A stretch of 64,000 nt of DNA from UTCFX2 sp963788145 (lineage in GTDB: Bacteria; Chloroflexota; Anaerolineae; Anaerolineales; UBA4823), in assembly GCA_963788145.1 (NCBI GenBank), contig CAWBFQ010000002.1, positions 322,676 to 386,675 on the forward strand, given 5' to 3'. Both the position numbers and the translations under genes were made by a program. Below the pieces are notes generated by a model. The model was given only the letters and a program-made list of their open reading frames with translations. It was not told the origin of the DNA and made no database searches. Positions 44,493 to 54,401 of the stretch are shown here, one piece after another. Position 1 is the stretch's first letter; every line of letters begins with the position of its first letter.

Positions 44493-45614
44493 ATGACCGA
44501 GTCACTCAAACAAACTCATCTATACAACTGGCATGTCGAATACGGTGGACGGATGGTGCCATTCGCTGGTTGGGAAATGCCAGTGCAATATCCAACCGGA
44601 CCCATCCAGGAGCACCTCGCCACCCGCCAATGCGCTGGGCTCTTTGATATCGACCATATGGGACAGGTCATCGTGCGCGGCGCAGAAGCTGAGGCTTATG
44701 TTAACAAGATGGTCTCTTATGATGTTCAGAAAATGAAGACCTACGACGCCCACTATGCCATCTTTTGTTATAAAGACGGTACATGTGTAGACGATCTGTT
44801 CGTTTACAAGATGCCAGATCCGGAATTTGGAACCTACTTCTTCCTGGCGATTAATGCTTCTAATCGCGAAAAAGATGTCGCCTGGCTGAAGGCACATGCT
44901 GGGAAATACGACACTGATGTTAAAGATGTCTCCGACGAAACCTATATGATGGCTTTTCAGGGACCGAAGGCCCCCGAAATTCTGAATCAGGTCTCTGAAG
45001 CCGATCTGCTTAGCGTACCTCGTTTTTCTGCTGTCCAAACAAAACTATTCGATGATGTGCCAGTGCTGCTAGGACGCACCGGTTATACCGGCGAAGATGG
45101 ATATGAGATCTTCCTGCCGGCCGAATCGGCTGTGCGAGTTTGGGAAGGAATCCTTAAAATCGGGGAACCCTATGGAGTCAAACCGATCGGGCTAGCCACG
45201 CGCGACAGCTTACGATTTGAGGCATGTATGCCGCTCTATGGTCACGAGATCAACTCGGAAATTACACCGATTGAAGCACGCCTGAGTTTTGCCCTGAGCT
45301 TGGATAAATCCTTCACCGGTCGTGACGCGCTGCTTAAACAAAAACTGGAAGGTCCGCAGCGAGCATTGGTTGGTTTCGAAATGATCGAGCGGGGCGTCGC
45401 CCGAGAACATTACCCGGTACTATTTGCGGGATCGGAAGTAGGACATGTCACTTCCGGTATGTTCTCTCCCACCACAGAGCGTTACCTGGGCATGGCGATC
45501 GTTCCTGCCAGCCTGGCGAAATTAGGCACTGAAATCGAAATCCTTATTCGTAATAAACCCGTCAAGGCAAAGATCGTCAAAAGACCGTTCTATACACCAG
45601 CTTATCGACGATAA
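44493..45614 (+). CDS. gcvT: Aminomethyltransferase (glycine cleavage T protein)
   Basis: The 373-residue protein matches GcvT along its length. It has HVEYGGRMVPFAGWEMPVQY (~12), GLFDIDHMGQVIVRGAEAE (~48), YTGEDGYEIFLPAE (~195), and GLATRDSLRFEACMPLYGHE (~230). It transfers the methylene group from lipoyl-bound aminomethyl to tetrahydrofolate. I chose ATG 44,493 because AAGGAG lies 6 bp upstream. The gcvH-gcvPA-gcvPB operon is 11 kb away, so the pathway genes are split. No riboswitch is seen directly before gcvT. Confidence 0.97.
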   Translation: MTESLKQTHLYNWHVEYGGRMVPFAGWEMPVQYPTGPIQEHLATRQCAGLFDIDHMGQVIVRGAEAEAYVNKMVSYDVQKMKTYDAHYAIFCYKDGTCVDDLFVYKMPDPEFGTYFFLAINASNREKDVAWLKAHAGKYDTDVKDVSDETYMMAFQGPKAPEILNQVSEADLLSVPRFSAVQTKLFDDVPVLLGRTGYTGEDGYEIFLPAESAVRVWEGILKIGEPYGVKPIGLATRDSLRFEACMPLYGHEINSEITPIEARLSFALSLDKSFTGRDALLKQKLEGPQRALVGFEMIERGVAREHYPVLFAGSEVGHVTSGMFSPTTERYLGMAIVPASLAKLGTEIEILIRNKPVKAKIVKRPFYTPAYRR

Positions 45615-45660
45615 ACGGAGGATTTTTTACCTTCTTAAAAAACAGAACCGACTGTACATT

Positions 45661-46746
45661 TCAATGGATATCATCTGGGCGGATTTCTCTTCCTTCGCTG
45701 GAGGATTGGTGCGCCGCCAGTGCAAACTTTAGCACCTCCCGCCCAGTCAACCCGTCTAATACAGGTTGCCCCCCGTTTTTCAAGGCATCAATCATGTGTT
45801 GGGTGCAATCTATAAAGCTGTCGTGCCATTCGAAACGATCCACCGGCACCGGATGAGTTTCACCATCGCGAAATAACATCAACGGTGGCAAATCCACCGT
45901 GCGCGCGGTGCAACGATTGATCATCAGAATCCCTTTTTCGCCAATAACCTCAACGCGGTCGTCATCGGCATAATAGATCGAGTCCATTATCATTTCTGGG
46001 GTATGGGTAAAATCCAGCAAACCATAACGGCGAGGCGATTTGAATTGGAACATGATTGTTGCTGGGGCATCCACCCGAGCCACGCTCTGCGGAACACCAA
46101 AACTCGCCGCGCTATAGTCAATCCAGGCATACACACGCTCAACTGGACCCATTAAATTATATGCCAGAGAAAACAAATGATAGCCGTGATCGAAAACCAG
46201 CACACCGCCGCTGCTTTTTTCGTCTTGAAAACGCCAGAGCCAGGCGTCCAGGGGGACTTTCCATTGGCTCTTGCTTTTGCCGGTTCCAACATGAATGCGG
46301 ATCATTTGTGGTTCGCCAATCTCACCAGCCTGGATCATCTGGCGAGCCTGCACATGAGGCGGGTAAAACACAAAGTTTTCATATATACGCAGCATAACCC
46401 CGGCTTGTTCAGCAGCTTGGATCATTCGGTCTGCTTCGGTCACATTCATCGCCATAGGTTTCTGAACGGAGACGTGTTTTCCAGCCTGGCAAGCCTGAAC
46501 AGTCATTTCAGCATGTAAATGATGGGGCACCAACAGTTCAACCAGATCGATCTCTGGGTCGGACAACAGCCTGGCATAGTCGGTATAGACTTTTTCAACC
46601 CCCCAAAGCTTTGCAGCTTGACGGGCGCGCCCGCCTTTTGAATCGCATACCGCGATGATCCTGGCATCTACGCGGTCGCGATAACCCATCTGGTGTAAAT
46701 GTGCTATCCGCCCACAACCAACAATACCGACGCGAATAGAATCCAT
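45661..46746 (-). CDS. Gfo/Idh/MocA-family oxidoreductase
   Basis: The 361-residue protein has an N-terminal Rossmann fold (VGIVGCGRIAHLHQMGYRDR), the typical VSVQKPMAMNVTEADRMIQA motif (~95) with the catalytic lysine in QKP, and a C-terminal beta-sheet domain with DHGYHLFSLAYNLMGPVE. NAD(P)-dependent sugar or inositol oxidoreductases have this plan. The substrate cannot be inferred from the neighbours. It ends 46 bp after gcvT on the opposite strand (convergent). Confidence 0.9.
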   Translation of the reverse strand: MDSIRVGIVGCGRIAHLHQMGYRDRVDARIIAVCDSKGGRARQAAKLWGVEKVYTDYARLLSDPEIDLVELLVPHHLHAEMTVQACQAGKHVSVQKPMAMNVTEADRMIQAAEQAGVMLRIYENFVFYPPHVQARQMIQAGEIGEPQMIRIHVGTGKSKSQWKVPLDAWLWRFQDEKSSGGVLVFDHGYHLFSLAYNLMGPVERVYAWIDYSAASFGVPQSVARVDAPATIMFQFKSPRRYGLLDFTHTPEMIMDSIYYADDDRVEVIGEKGILMINRCTARTVDLPPLMLFRDGETHPVPVDRFEWHDSFIDCTQHMIDALKNGGQPVLDGLTGREVLKFALAAHQSSSEGREIRPDDIH

Positions 46747-46837
46747 AGCGCCTCCTTAGATGGTGATGTCCTAACTGATTTTTTTAATTATAGATCGCCG
46801 GGTGAGAGATTGTCAATGAATGATCTTGAACAGATCA

Positions 46838-47266
46838 TCATCCGAAAGAAATTGCACTCCAGAATGAGTGAGGTTGAGCGAATCGATAAATGGAATTTCG
46901 AGCAAGTTCCAGGTGCTGAAAGGTTGAAAGTAGTTCCCCAGCCGATGAACCGCGCGGCAATACAATATCCACCCCAAGCAAATATGCAGCCCGTGCTTGT
47001 TGATGATTGTCCACCAAAGCCACACAACGCAGACTGGGATATTTTTCTCTAATTGATTTCAGGCAATCAGATTTTCTCAACCCAATCGTATCCAGATCGG
47101 CCAGCAGCACCGTTTGTGCTCGATCAGGAATGTTCTCATCGAAATCTTGATACAAACCATCCTTCAGGAACACTTCTGATCGGGGTAACGTCTTTAGAAT
47201 AGCGATCAGACTTTCCCGGAAATGTCCGGGCCTGGCGCAGATCAGGATACGATTTTGGGTTTCCAT
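46838..47266 (-). CDS. Receiver-like domain protein (possibly pseudo-receiver)
   Basis: The 142-residue product has the alternating beta/alpha pattern of response-regulator receivers. It starts RILICARPGHFRESLIAILK. A TVLLADLDTIGLRKSDCLKS stretch sits where the phospho-acceptor Asp belongs, followed by RCVALVDNHQQARAAYLLGV and DIVLPRGSSAGELLSTFQ. The acidic pocket at the end of the first strand is missing (CARPGH in place of DD), so normal phosphorylation is unlikely. No output domain follows. The TlpA-like gene lies upstream on the same strand, 37 bp away. Confidence 0.7.
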   Translation of the reverse strand: METQNRILICARPGHFRESLIAILKTLPRSEVFLKDGLYQDFDENIPDRAQTVLLADLDTIGLRKSDCLKSIREKYPSLRCVALVDNHQQARAAYLLGVDIVLPRGSSAGELLSTFQHLELARNSIYRFAQPHSFWSAISFG

Positions 47267-47303
47267 ATTAAGGTACCAGCAGAAAAATCATGCTCTTTAA
47301 GAA

Positions 47304-48143
47304 CTAAATACCACCGGATAACAGCATGTCAAGGCTGGAACGCAGTTCCGCTTCGGTATTATCACCGAGGCTGATCTCGCGGATGACCCCATTGGCATCG
47401 ACCATAAAGGTTGTTGGAAAGAAAATAGCCTGATACGCATTCGCGAATTGGCGATTTTGATCCAACAAAACCGGAAAAGTCATCCCGTACTCACGAACAA
47501 TCGCTTGAACATTCTCCAGGCTGTCTTGATCCAGAGCGTTTATCGAGAGGATCACGAGACCCTTTTGCTGGTATTCGCGATACAGTTTTTCCAGGATGGG
47601 TAATTCTTGTTTGCATGGCACACACCAGGTAGCCCAATAATTGATCAATAGTGGTTTACCGCGCAATGATTCGAGATCAAACGACTGTCCATCTAAAGAT
47701 TGCAGGGTAAAGCCAGGAGCACGGAAGCCAATCTGCGGCTCCATCGCCAGAGAAAGATCAACCTCCGGCAGCGGAGCGATTTGAGATTCAAATGTCGGTG
47801 AAGCGGGTGGATTCGGGAGGTTCTCAAGCGGCTGAGATTCAACAGGAGCAACTGGAATCCCAATCTCGGTTGGTTCCAGTGGGATATTTTGGGGAGCCAG
47901 AGCAGCGGCATCCTCGATTTCCGGTTGGACAAGCGCCTTGGGTGCAGTTTGAACGCCGGAGGGTTGTGCTTCTTTGGATAGACCAGATGAAGTATGGCTC
48001 GAAGAGGCTAATTCCCCCTTTGCAATATTTTGAGATTCGATGTCTGAACCAGAAATTCCGGAACAAGCGCTCAGCAAACCGGCTGCTGACCAGATCACGA
48101 ATAAAATCCGCGCCATTTGAGTATTCTTATTTTGTCTTATCAT
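47304..48143 (-). CDS. TlpA/ResA-like thiol-disulfide lipoprotein
   Basis: The 279-residue protein has a lipoprotein signal (ILFVIWSAAGLLSACSGISG, lipobox LSAC with Cys at ~27). A long Pro/Ser/Glu-rich linker follows (~30-130). The thioredoxin-fold domain carries LLINYWATWCVPCKQELPIL (CVPC redox pair) and VDANGVIREISLGDN. Such proteins reduce disulfides outside the membrane, often in cytochrome maturation, though no cytochrome genes are nearby. The start ATG at 48,143 has GAGGA 5 bp upstream. Confidence 0.9.
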   Translation of the reverse strand: MIRQNKNTQMARILFVIWSAAGLLSACSGISGSDIESQNIAKGELASSSHTSSGLSKEAQPSGVQTAPKALVQPEIEDAAALAPQNIPLEPTEIGIPVAPVESQPLENLPNPPASPTFESQIAPLPEVDLSLAMEPQIGFRAPGFTLQSLDGQSFDLESLRGKPLLINYWATWCVPCKQELPILEKLYREYQQKGLVILSINALDQDSLENVQAIVREYGMTFPVLLDQNRQFANAYQAIFFPTTFMVDANGVIREISLGDNTEAELRSSLDMLLSGGI

Positions 48144-48318
48144 TAATCCTCTTCTTGTTGTGTTGCTCCAGGACGAGCAATAAAATTAATCCGCTACAAG
48201 AATAAATTATACGCATCTGGTGTTTATGTGCAACAATTAACCTGCATTATCGAGTAAATACCGTCAAAAGGCTAACGGCATCCATTTTCATATCTGCGTC
48301 AATTGACTTAGGGGCGGA

Positions 48319-48996
48319 TCAGAATGATATGCATGCAGCCCGTAAGGCTTGAATATTTTCAGCAATGCTAGCGGTGTGGTTAAAAATAGCTGAACCAGCA
48401 ACCAGAATAGTCGCGCCAGCCTGTTAAATCATACCTGCATTTTGCGCATCGACCCCCCCATCCACCTGGATTTCTACCCCACCTGATCCACATTCAGCAA
48501 GCATCTTCCGCAGTCTGGCGATACGGGTGTTGCTGGCTGGGATGTAATTCTGCCCTCCAAAACCCGGATTAACCGACATGATCAGCGCCAGATCCACGTA
48601 CGGCAGAATCTCTTCCAGAAGAATGAGTGAAGTAGCCGGATTAAAAGTTACCCGGCGCGGATGCCATAAGACTTTATTTGCTGGATAGTGCGGTGGAGGT
48701 GTGGACAGGTTTCGACATGAACAGTGATGTTATCTGCCCCTGCTTCCACAAAAGCAGGAATCATACGCTCAGGCTGCTCAATCATCAAATGAACGTCTAA
48801 AACAGCGCCAGCAGCCCGGGTGAGCGGTTTCAAGGCCGATACCACTAAAGGACCAATGGTCATGTTTGGAACGAAATGACCATCCATCACATCCATATGG
48901 ATATATTCCGCGCCAGCATCAAGCGCCTCTTGCACCTGATGGCCTAAATGGGCAAAATCTGCCGAGAGGATAGATGGCGCGATCTTAACGAGCATT
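48319..48996 (-). CDS. rpe: Ribulose-phosphate 3-epimerase (frameshift and in-frame stop)
   Basis: The sequence reads LVKIAPSILSADFAHLG, DAGAEYIHMDVMDGHFVPNM, and VLDVHLMIEQPERMIPAF in one frame. A one-base shift at about 48,650 (CGCCGGGTAAC; restoring one G gives the expected AGVTFNPAT) moves to FNPATSLILLEEILPYVDLA, LIMSVNPGFGGQNYIP, and VEIQVDGGVDAQNAG. A TAA stop near 48,426 interrupts before QAGATILVAGSAIF. The shift at a G-run looks like a sequencing error, while the TAA may be real. The epimerase interconverts ribulose-5-P and xylulose-5-P. The start overlaps the end of rpiA by 12 bp. Confidence 0.85.
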
Positions 48997-49693
48997 TTGG
49001 CGCTCCAATATCCGGGTCTCATTCTCGCCAGCGACCAGAACATGCGTCGCCATATCTAAGAATAAGCCGTGTTCGAGAATGCCCGGACGCTCATTCAGCA
49101 AGCGATCCAAATCATAAGGATTTGGTATGCCTCCGTCAAACCAACAATGGGCCAGATAATTGCCGTTATCCGTCACGATCGGAGAGCCATTCAACGCGAT
49201 GAGCAATTCCGCCCTGGAAGAGATCGAGTTCTAGCCATTGCACATGTCTCTCGGCCTGGAAAGGCAGTATCTCCACAGGCAGTGGACAGGCGCTCCCAAG
49301 TCGCTGAACCAGCTTAGATTCGTCCACCACAATTAAAAATTTGAGCGCATGAATCTCTACGACCTTCTCGCGTAATAAAGCCCGCCCAAGACCCTTGATC
49401 AAGTTTAGATCTAAATCGACCTCATCTGCGCCATCCACCGCCAGATCTAATATGGGATGATCTACGAGCCTGATGATTGGGATGCCATAAGACCGTAGTC
49501 TTGCAGAACTCGAGTCGGATGTGGGCACTGCAAATATATTCTTCAGTTCACCCCGTTGAAACCTTTGCCCAAGGCAGTCAATGAAATGGCCATTGGTCCG
49601 TCCAGTTCCAACACCAATGACCATGCCGTCCTTAACAAATTCCACCGCGCTTTCGCCGGCTTTCTTGCGCAATATTGACCTATCGCCTGACAT
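48985..49693 (-). CDS. rpiA: Ribose-5-phosphate isomerase A (frameshifted)
   Basis: The frame from ATG 49,693 shows VIGVGTGRTNGHFIDCLGQR, VPTSDSSSARLRSYGIPI, LAVDGADEVDLDLNLIKG (the conserved DGADE motif), GRALLREKVVEIHALKFLIV and KLVQRLGSACPLPVEILPF. A frame change near 49,205 brings in TDNGNYLAHCWF and the C-terminus, RPGILEHGLFLDMATHVLVA. RpiA interconverts ribose-5-P and ribulose-5-P. It overlaps rpe, so the two pentose-phosphate isomerases are coupled. The single shift is probably an assembly error since all catalytic motifs survive. Confidence 0.88.
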
Positions 49694-49883
49694 GCATTAA
49701 ATATAACACGACTCTGAGTTCTGCACTCAATCTTTGATGAATACACTAGGCGAATTCAGGCGAAGAAATCAGCCGGATACCATTCTGATCCCAACAAACA
49801 CAGTTTGAGGGCATTATCATTCAAGCCACGCGCCGCAGGGTATAATTCTATCTTCCTTCGAATCACGATCCTTTGGAGTTGTC

Positions 49884-52800
49884 ATGAATCAACCAGCCAT
49901 GCAAGAAACTACTACCGAAGAACTCTACCGGACAATTCTGAATTCCTCGCCCGATTGGCTGGAATGGGTAGGGGCTGATTACCGCGATTATTTCGTCTCC
50001 TCGGCGGTTTTTCAGATCACAGGCTATCCATCGGAGGACTTCATCAAGAAACCAGACCTGATCATTGAGATCACTCATCCAGATGACCGGGAGATCGTCG
50101 CCAAGCATCGCCAAGAAATATTGAGCCATAATGCCGGAGACTGCGAATTTGAATATCGCATCATCCATCGCAGCGGTGAATTACGCTGGATACACCATCA
50201 TTGTCGCACCACCTTAAATGGCGGAAAATGGATCGGACATCATTCCACCAGACGAGACATCACTGCCCAAAAAAAGCAGGAAGATGAGCTTCAAACCAGC
50301 TATTACACGATCAAGGCATTAATGAGTAACCCAATGGATGGGATGATGCTGATCGCCCCAGATGGGATGATCCATACGATCAATCCGGTCATGGCGCGAG
50401 CCTTCGGATTGCCAGGAGAACAGCTCATTGGCCACAATACCTATGAAATATCCCCACCTGAGATAGCTGAATTTCAGCGAGAAATGGTCCGAAAAGTCAT
50501 CGAAACAGGCGCGCCGATCCGTTACGAAAGCAAAGGGATGATAGGGCTCGCAGATGTCACGATTTATCCTATCCCAGACCAAAAAGGAAACATCTTTCAA
50601 ATAGCCATCACCGCCCGCGATATCACCGAGCGCATAAAAGGTGAGCAGGAATTACACACCAGCCATAAGATGATTTCCGCTTTGATGAATGCTCCAACGG
50701 ATGTCATTCTTTTCCTCGATTTGGATGGCAAAGCGATTCTGGCGAACCAAAACCTGTTCAATAAGCTGAAATTGCCACCCGAAAAAATCATCGGTCAACC
50801 AATTAGCGCCTTCTTACCCACAGAGTTAGCGCGCGACCGGCAAAAAAAACTGGAACAGGTGCTGAAAACCGGCCAGCCTGTCCGATTTGAGGATTGTGGG
50901 GTTTCCGGCGTGATCGATAACATTGTCTTTCCCATTCTGGATGATGAAGGAAAGGTCTTTCAGATAGTGGTGATCGGGCGGGACATCTCGGATCGTAAGC
51001 GAGCGGAAGATGAATTATTAAAAAGCTATCAGACCATCAAAGCGCTATTGGGCGCCCCATCCGACATCGCCTGTGTGATCGATCTGGATGGCACCATCCG
51101 TCTGATCAATGATACCTACGCCAGGATGTATCAATCCACGCCGGAAGATCTCATGGGTACTAGGATTTGGGACCTCTTTCCGGCCGAAAGGACTCAATTC
51201 CGCCAGAACGTATTCGAACAAATTCGGATATCCAAAAAAACTGAGCGTGTGGAAGATCACAGTCCACTGGGTATTTTCGATTCTGTCATTCAGCCCATCT
51301 TTGATCAGCAAGGGGAGGTCGTCCAGGTTGCGATCCTGTCGCGGGATATTACCGATCGGGTCAGAGCAGAGGGCTTATTACGCGAGAGAGAAGCCTTACT
51401 GCGAACTGTGGTCGAAAATGCCCCGGTCATTCTTGCAGTAATGAATATGCACGGATATGTCACCTTTATTCAAGGAGATATCCATCAATCCAACATTTCG
51501 TCTGTCAATTCTGTCCTCGGTAAAAATATTCAGGAGCTTGATTTTATCCCGAACGAATTGATCAATGGCTTCTATCAAGCTGTCCTTGGAGATATGTATT
51601 CATCGGATCGTATGAGGATCGGAGATCAGACATACAATATCCAACTAACCCCAGTGCATCATCAAAACGGCGAAGTGGTTGGGGTGATCGGGATAGGGTT
51701 GGATATCAGTGAATTTCTGCGGATCGAGGATGAGTTACGCCAATCGAAGAAAGAACTCGAGTTAGTGCTGGATCATCTCAAAGATGCAATCGGAGTATTC
51801 AACCGAGAGTATGAGCTAATCTATGTCAATCCCGCTGGGGTTCAAATGGCCGATTCGTCCTCCGAGAGCGAGCTAATCGAGTATTACCAACAAACAAAAC
51901 AAATTGGCGTGCTCGACGAATCCGGAAATCCAGTCGATTTTTCAGCCATATTGGATCGGCTTTTTCTTCTGAAAACACCTGGTGAGAACGAAATCCTTCT
52001 GCGCACCCCCACCCATCCCGAAGAAAGATTAATTAATACCCAGTTTATTCCTGTCCCCAACGAGAAAGGCGATCCTCTGTTGATGATCATGATTGCACGA
52101 GACATCACAGAATCCAGAAAAGCCCAAGAGCAGATTAGAGCGCATCAAACCGAATTGGAGCAAAAGATTACCGAGCGCACAACTGAGTTGAATCGGGCAA
52201 ACCAGGAACTCAGAGAGCGGATCCTGGAAAGCCAGCGTGCTGCGTCGCACGCAGAAACATTGGCGCGAGTGGCGGCTCATACCAGTGTTCTGAGTGAACT
52301 ACCCGCCTTCTTACAAATGGTATGCGACGAAACCATGCAAGCCATAAACTATAACTTCAGCAGTATCATTAGCTATGATGAAAAGACCGATGCCTTTTAT
52401 ATGGCTGCGCTTTCGCCGCAAATCGAACTGCCCCGCCAATATCCAATTTATTCCAGGACGGTGTTAGAGAAATATATCCGGACTTACGGACATACAATAA
52501 TCATCCCCGATATCCGCACTTTACCAGATTACAAAGGGTTGGATTTATTACTTCTTTTTGGGATCCGTACATTAATTATTCTTCCGATGATCGCTAATGG
52601 AGAGATTTTCGGGACTCTGAATGTAGCTTCTATGAATGAAGTTCGTTTGCCAGATACAAATGAGATTAACCTTTTGAAGGCGCTCACCGATCAGGCAACA
52701 ATCGGATTCACAAAAGCTAAATTGTTTGAGCAAATATCCGAGAGCCGCGTACGCTTACAAATCCTTTCAGAAAAACTGGTTGAAGTCCAGGAGCTAGAAA

Positions 52801-53405
52801 AACGAAATCTGGCCAGCGAGTTGCATGATGAAATTGGTCAATCCCTGACCTCATTGCATTTAAATCTGGGTATCATTTCTCACATGATACCTGAGACATG
52901 GAATAATCAGCACGACTTGCGGGAGCATCTAGACCGCGCAAACCAGACCGTCGTACGGCTTTTAGAGAGAGTACGTGAGATTTCCCTCGATTTGCGTCCG
53001 GCAATGCTGGACGACCTTGGGCTCATCCCAGCCTTATTGGCGCTCTTCGAACGATTCAGCGCACAAACGCAGATCCGGGTTCTTCTGAAACATAATGGAG
53101 TGGAAAGAAGATTTGCACCCAAAATTGAAACTGCAGCATTTCGCATCATCCAGGAAGCCTTGACAAATGTCGCCCGACACACGCAAAGTACCAAAATTAC
53201 GGTGAGACTGTGGGCCGATTCCAACTATTTGCGGTTGCAGGTCGAAGATGATGGCGGCGGATTTGACCCACAACTGGCCATGCAACAGAGTCTTACAAGC
53301 GGACTCTCAGACATGGCTGAACGAGCTGCCTCCTGCGGGGGTTCACTGGATATCGAATCAGAACCTGGGCAAGGCACTTGCCTATCTGCCGAATTTGCAT
53401 TGTAA
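49884..53405 (+). CDS. Multi-PAS/GAF sensor histidine kinase (NarX/LiaS type)
   Basis: The 1173-residue protein carries about six PAS domains (~10-760; each ends with a variant of ITARDITERIKGE). A coiled coil follows (~770-805), then a GAF domain (~810-950; SIISYDEKTDAFYMAALSPQ, RTLIILPMIANGEIFGTLNV). A HisKA_3 domain has the phospho-His in LASELHDEIGQSLTSLHLNL (~980), and an HATPase domain follows (AFRIIQEALTNVARHTQSTK; VEDDGGGFDPQ). There is no membrane helix, so it senses cytoplasmic signals. The LuxR-type regulator gene starts 3 bp after its stop; the pair is a typical NarL-family two-component system. Confidence 0.96.
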   Translation: MNQPAMQETTTEELYRTILNSSPDWLEWVGADYRDYFVSSAVFQITGYPSEDFIKKPDLIIEITHPDDREIVAKHRQEILSHNAGDCEFEYRIIHRSGELRWIHHHCRTTLNGGKWIGHHSTRRDITAQKKQEDELQTSYYTIKALMSNPMDGMMLIAPDGMIHTINPVMARAFGLPGEQLIGHNTYEISPPEIAEFQREMVRKVIETGAPIRYESKGMIGLADVTIYPIPDQKGNIFQIAITARDITERIKGEQELHTSHKMISALMNAPTDVILFLDLDGKAILANQNLFNKLKLPPEKIIGQPISAFLPTELARDRQKKLEQVLKTGQPVRFEDCGVSGVIDNIVFPILDDEGKVFQIVVIGRDISDRKRAEDELLKSYQTIKALLGAPSDIACVIDLDGTIRLINDTYARMYQSTPEDLMGTRIWDLFPAERTQFRQNVFEQIRISKKTERVEDHSPLGIFDSVIQPIFDQQGEVVQVAILSRDITDRVRAEGLLREREALLRTVVENAPVILAVMNMHGYVTFIQGDIHQSNISSVNSVLGKNIQELDFIPNELINGFYQAVLGDMYSSDRMRIGDQTYNIQLTPVHHQNGEVVGVIGIGLDISEFLRIEDELRQSKKELELVLDHLKDAIGVFNREYELIYVNPAGVQMADSSSESELIEYYQQTKQIGVLDESGNPVDFSAILDRLFLLKTPGENEILLRTPTHPEERLINTQFIPVPNEKGDPLLMIMIARDITESRKAQEQIRAHQTELEQKITERTTELNRANQELRERILESQRAASHAETLARVAAHTSVLSELPAFLQMVCDETMQAINYNFSSIISYDEKTDAFYMAALSPQIELPRQYPIYSRTVLEKYIRTYGHTIIIPDIRTLPDYKGLDLLLLFGIRTLIILPMIANGEIFGTLNVASMNEVRLPDTNEINLLKALTDQATIGFTKAKLFEQISESRVRLQILSEKLVEVQELEKRNLASELHDEIGQSLTSLHLNLGIISHMIPETWNNQHDLREHLDRANQTVVRLLERVREISLDLRPAMLDDLGLIPALLALFERFSAQTQIRVLLKHNGVERRFAPKIETAAFRIIQEALTNVARHTQSTKITVRLWADSNYLRLQVEDDGGGFDPQLAMQQSLTSGLSDMAERAASCGGSLDIESEPGQGTCLSAEFAL

Positions 53406-53407
53406 CC

Positions 53408-54079
53408 ATGGAGAATATCACGGTGAGCATATCCATCCTCTTAGCCGACGATCACACCATCTTACGTCAAGGATTGCGTGTGCTACTGGAAAGTGAGCCG
53501 GATTTTGTCGTCTTGGGCGAGGCGCAAAATGGGCTGGAGACGTTGGAGCAGACGCGCTTGCTCAATCCAGATGTGGTTATTCTAGATCTGGGGTTGCCAG
53601 ACATTCACGGTCTGGAAGTCATCCGCCAAATCCACCAATTTGCACCCAATATCCGGATTGTCATTCTATCCATGCACGCCAAAGAAGCTTATATCGTAGA
53701 AGCATTCAATAACGGCGCCAGCAGTTATGTGCTCAAAGGCTCTGAATCAAGCGCTCTTGCAGAAGCTATCCGCTTATCTATCCGCGGAATTCGCTATCTC
53801 AGCCCACCTCTCAGTGAAGAGGCTCTCCAGGAATATATTAGGCGAACAAAGGACCAAAAACTGGATCTCTTTGAGACTTTGACCAACCGCGAACGGCAAA
53901 TACTGCATTTAGTGGCAAGTGGATACAGCAACAATGAAATCGCTCTGCACCTTTCAATCAGTCCACGCACCGTTGAAGTACATCGGTCAAAAATGATGAG
54001 TAAACTGAGCCTGCACAACCAATCAGAGCTTGTCCGGTATGCAATTCAGCAAGGGGTTATTCCCCTGAGTGAAGAATAA
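53408..54079 (+). CDS. NarL/LuxR-family response regulator
   Basis: The 223-residue protein has a receiver domain (ILLADDHTILRQGLRVLLES with the acidic pair DD; phospho-Asp in VVILDLGLPDIHGLEVIRQI; Lys in YVLKGS) and a C-terminal LuxR HTH (LTNRERQILHLVASGYSNNE, LHLSISPRTVEVHRSKMMSK). The start is ATG 53,408, 3 bp after the histidine kinase stop, so they are translated together. It is the likely partner of that kinase. A hairpin at 54,301-54,331 may end the transcript. Confidence 0.96.
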   Translation: MENITVSISILLADDHTILRQGLRVLLESEPDFVVLGEAQNGLETLEQTRLLNPDVVILDLGLPDIHGLEVIRQIHQFAPNIRIVILSMHAKEAYIVEAFNNGASSYVLKGSESSALAEAIRLSIRGIRYLSPPLSEEALQEYIRRTKDQKLDLFETLTNRERQILHLVASGYSNNEIALHLSISPRTVEVHRSKMMSKLSLHNQSELVRYAIQQGVIPLSEE

Positions 54080-54300
54080 TTTGACAGGGCAGAATCATTC
54101 TGGTCGTGATTTCTGAATACCTGTTTCCATCCAGAATTAATTTTGGATTAAAAATACGTATTTTCACGGATAGTCTTTCTGGCAAGAATGAGAGACAATC
54201 ATCCCATCAAATACCATTGAGCGCCTTCTCCCGATCGCTCGGGACTATTTCAAGGTTGCGGGGATGATTTTCTTCATAGTCAGGGGAACGATCTCTTGAT

Positions 54301-54331
54301 CCTGAGAGCGGCTCCATAAGCCGCTCTCAGG
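54301..54331 (+). terminator. Perfect 13-bp hairpin in the 322-bp gap before the YwiC-like gene
   Basis: CCTGAGAGCGGCT and AGCCGCTCTCAGG flank the loop CCATA. Only a weak T-rich run (CATTTAATC) follows, so termination is plausible but not certain. The rest of the gap 54,080-54,401 contains no gene I can support. Confidence 0.7.
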
Positions 54332-54401
54332 CATTTAATCCCTGACCCGGCATCTATATTAACCCTCCCATACCAATGCAAGGCTGATATATAATGATAT
54401 T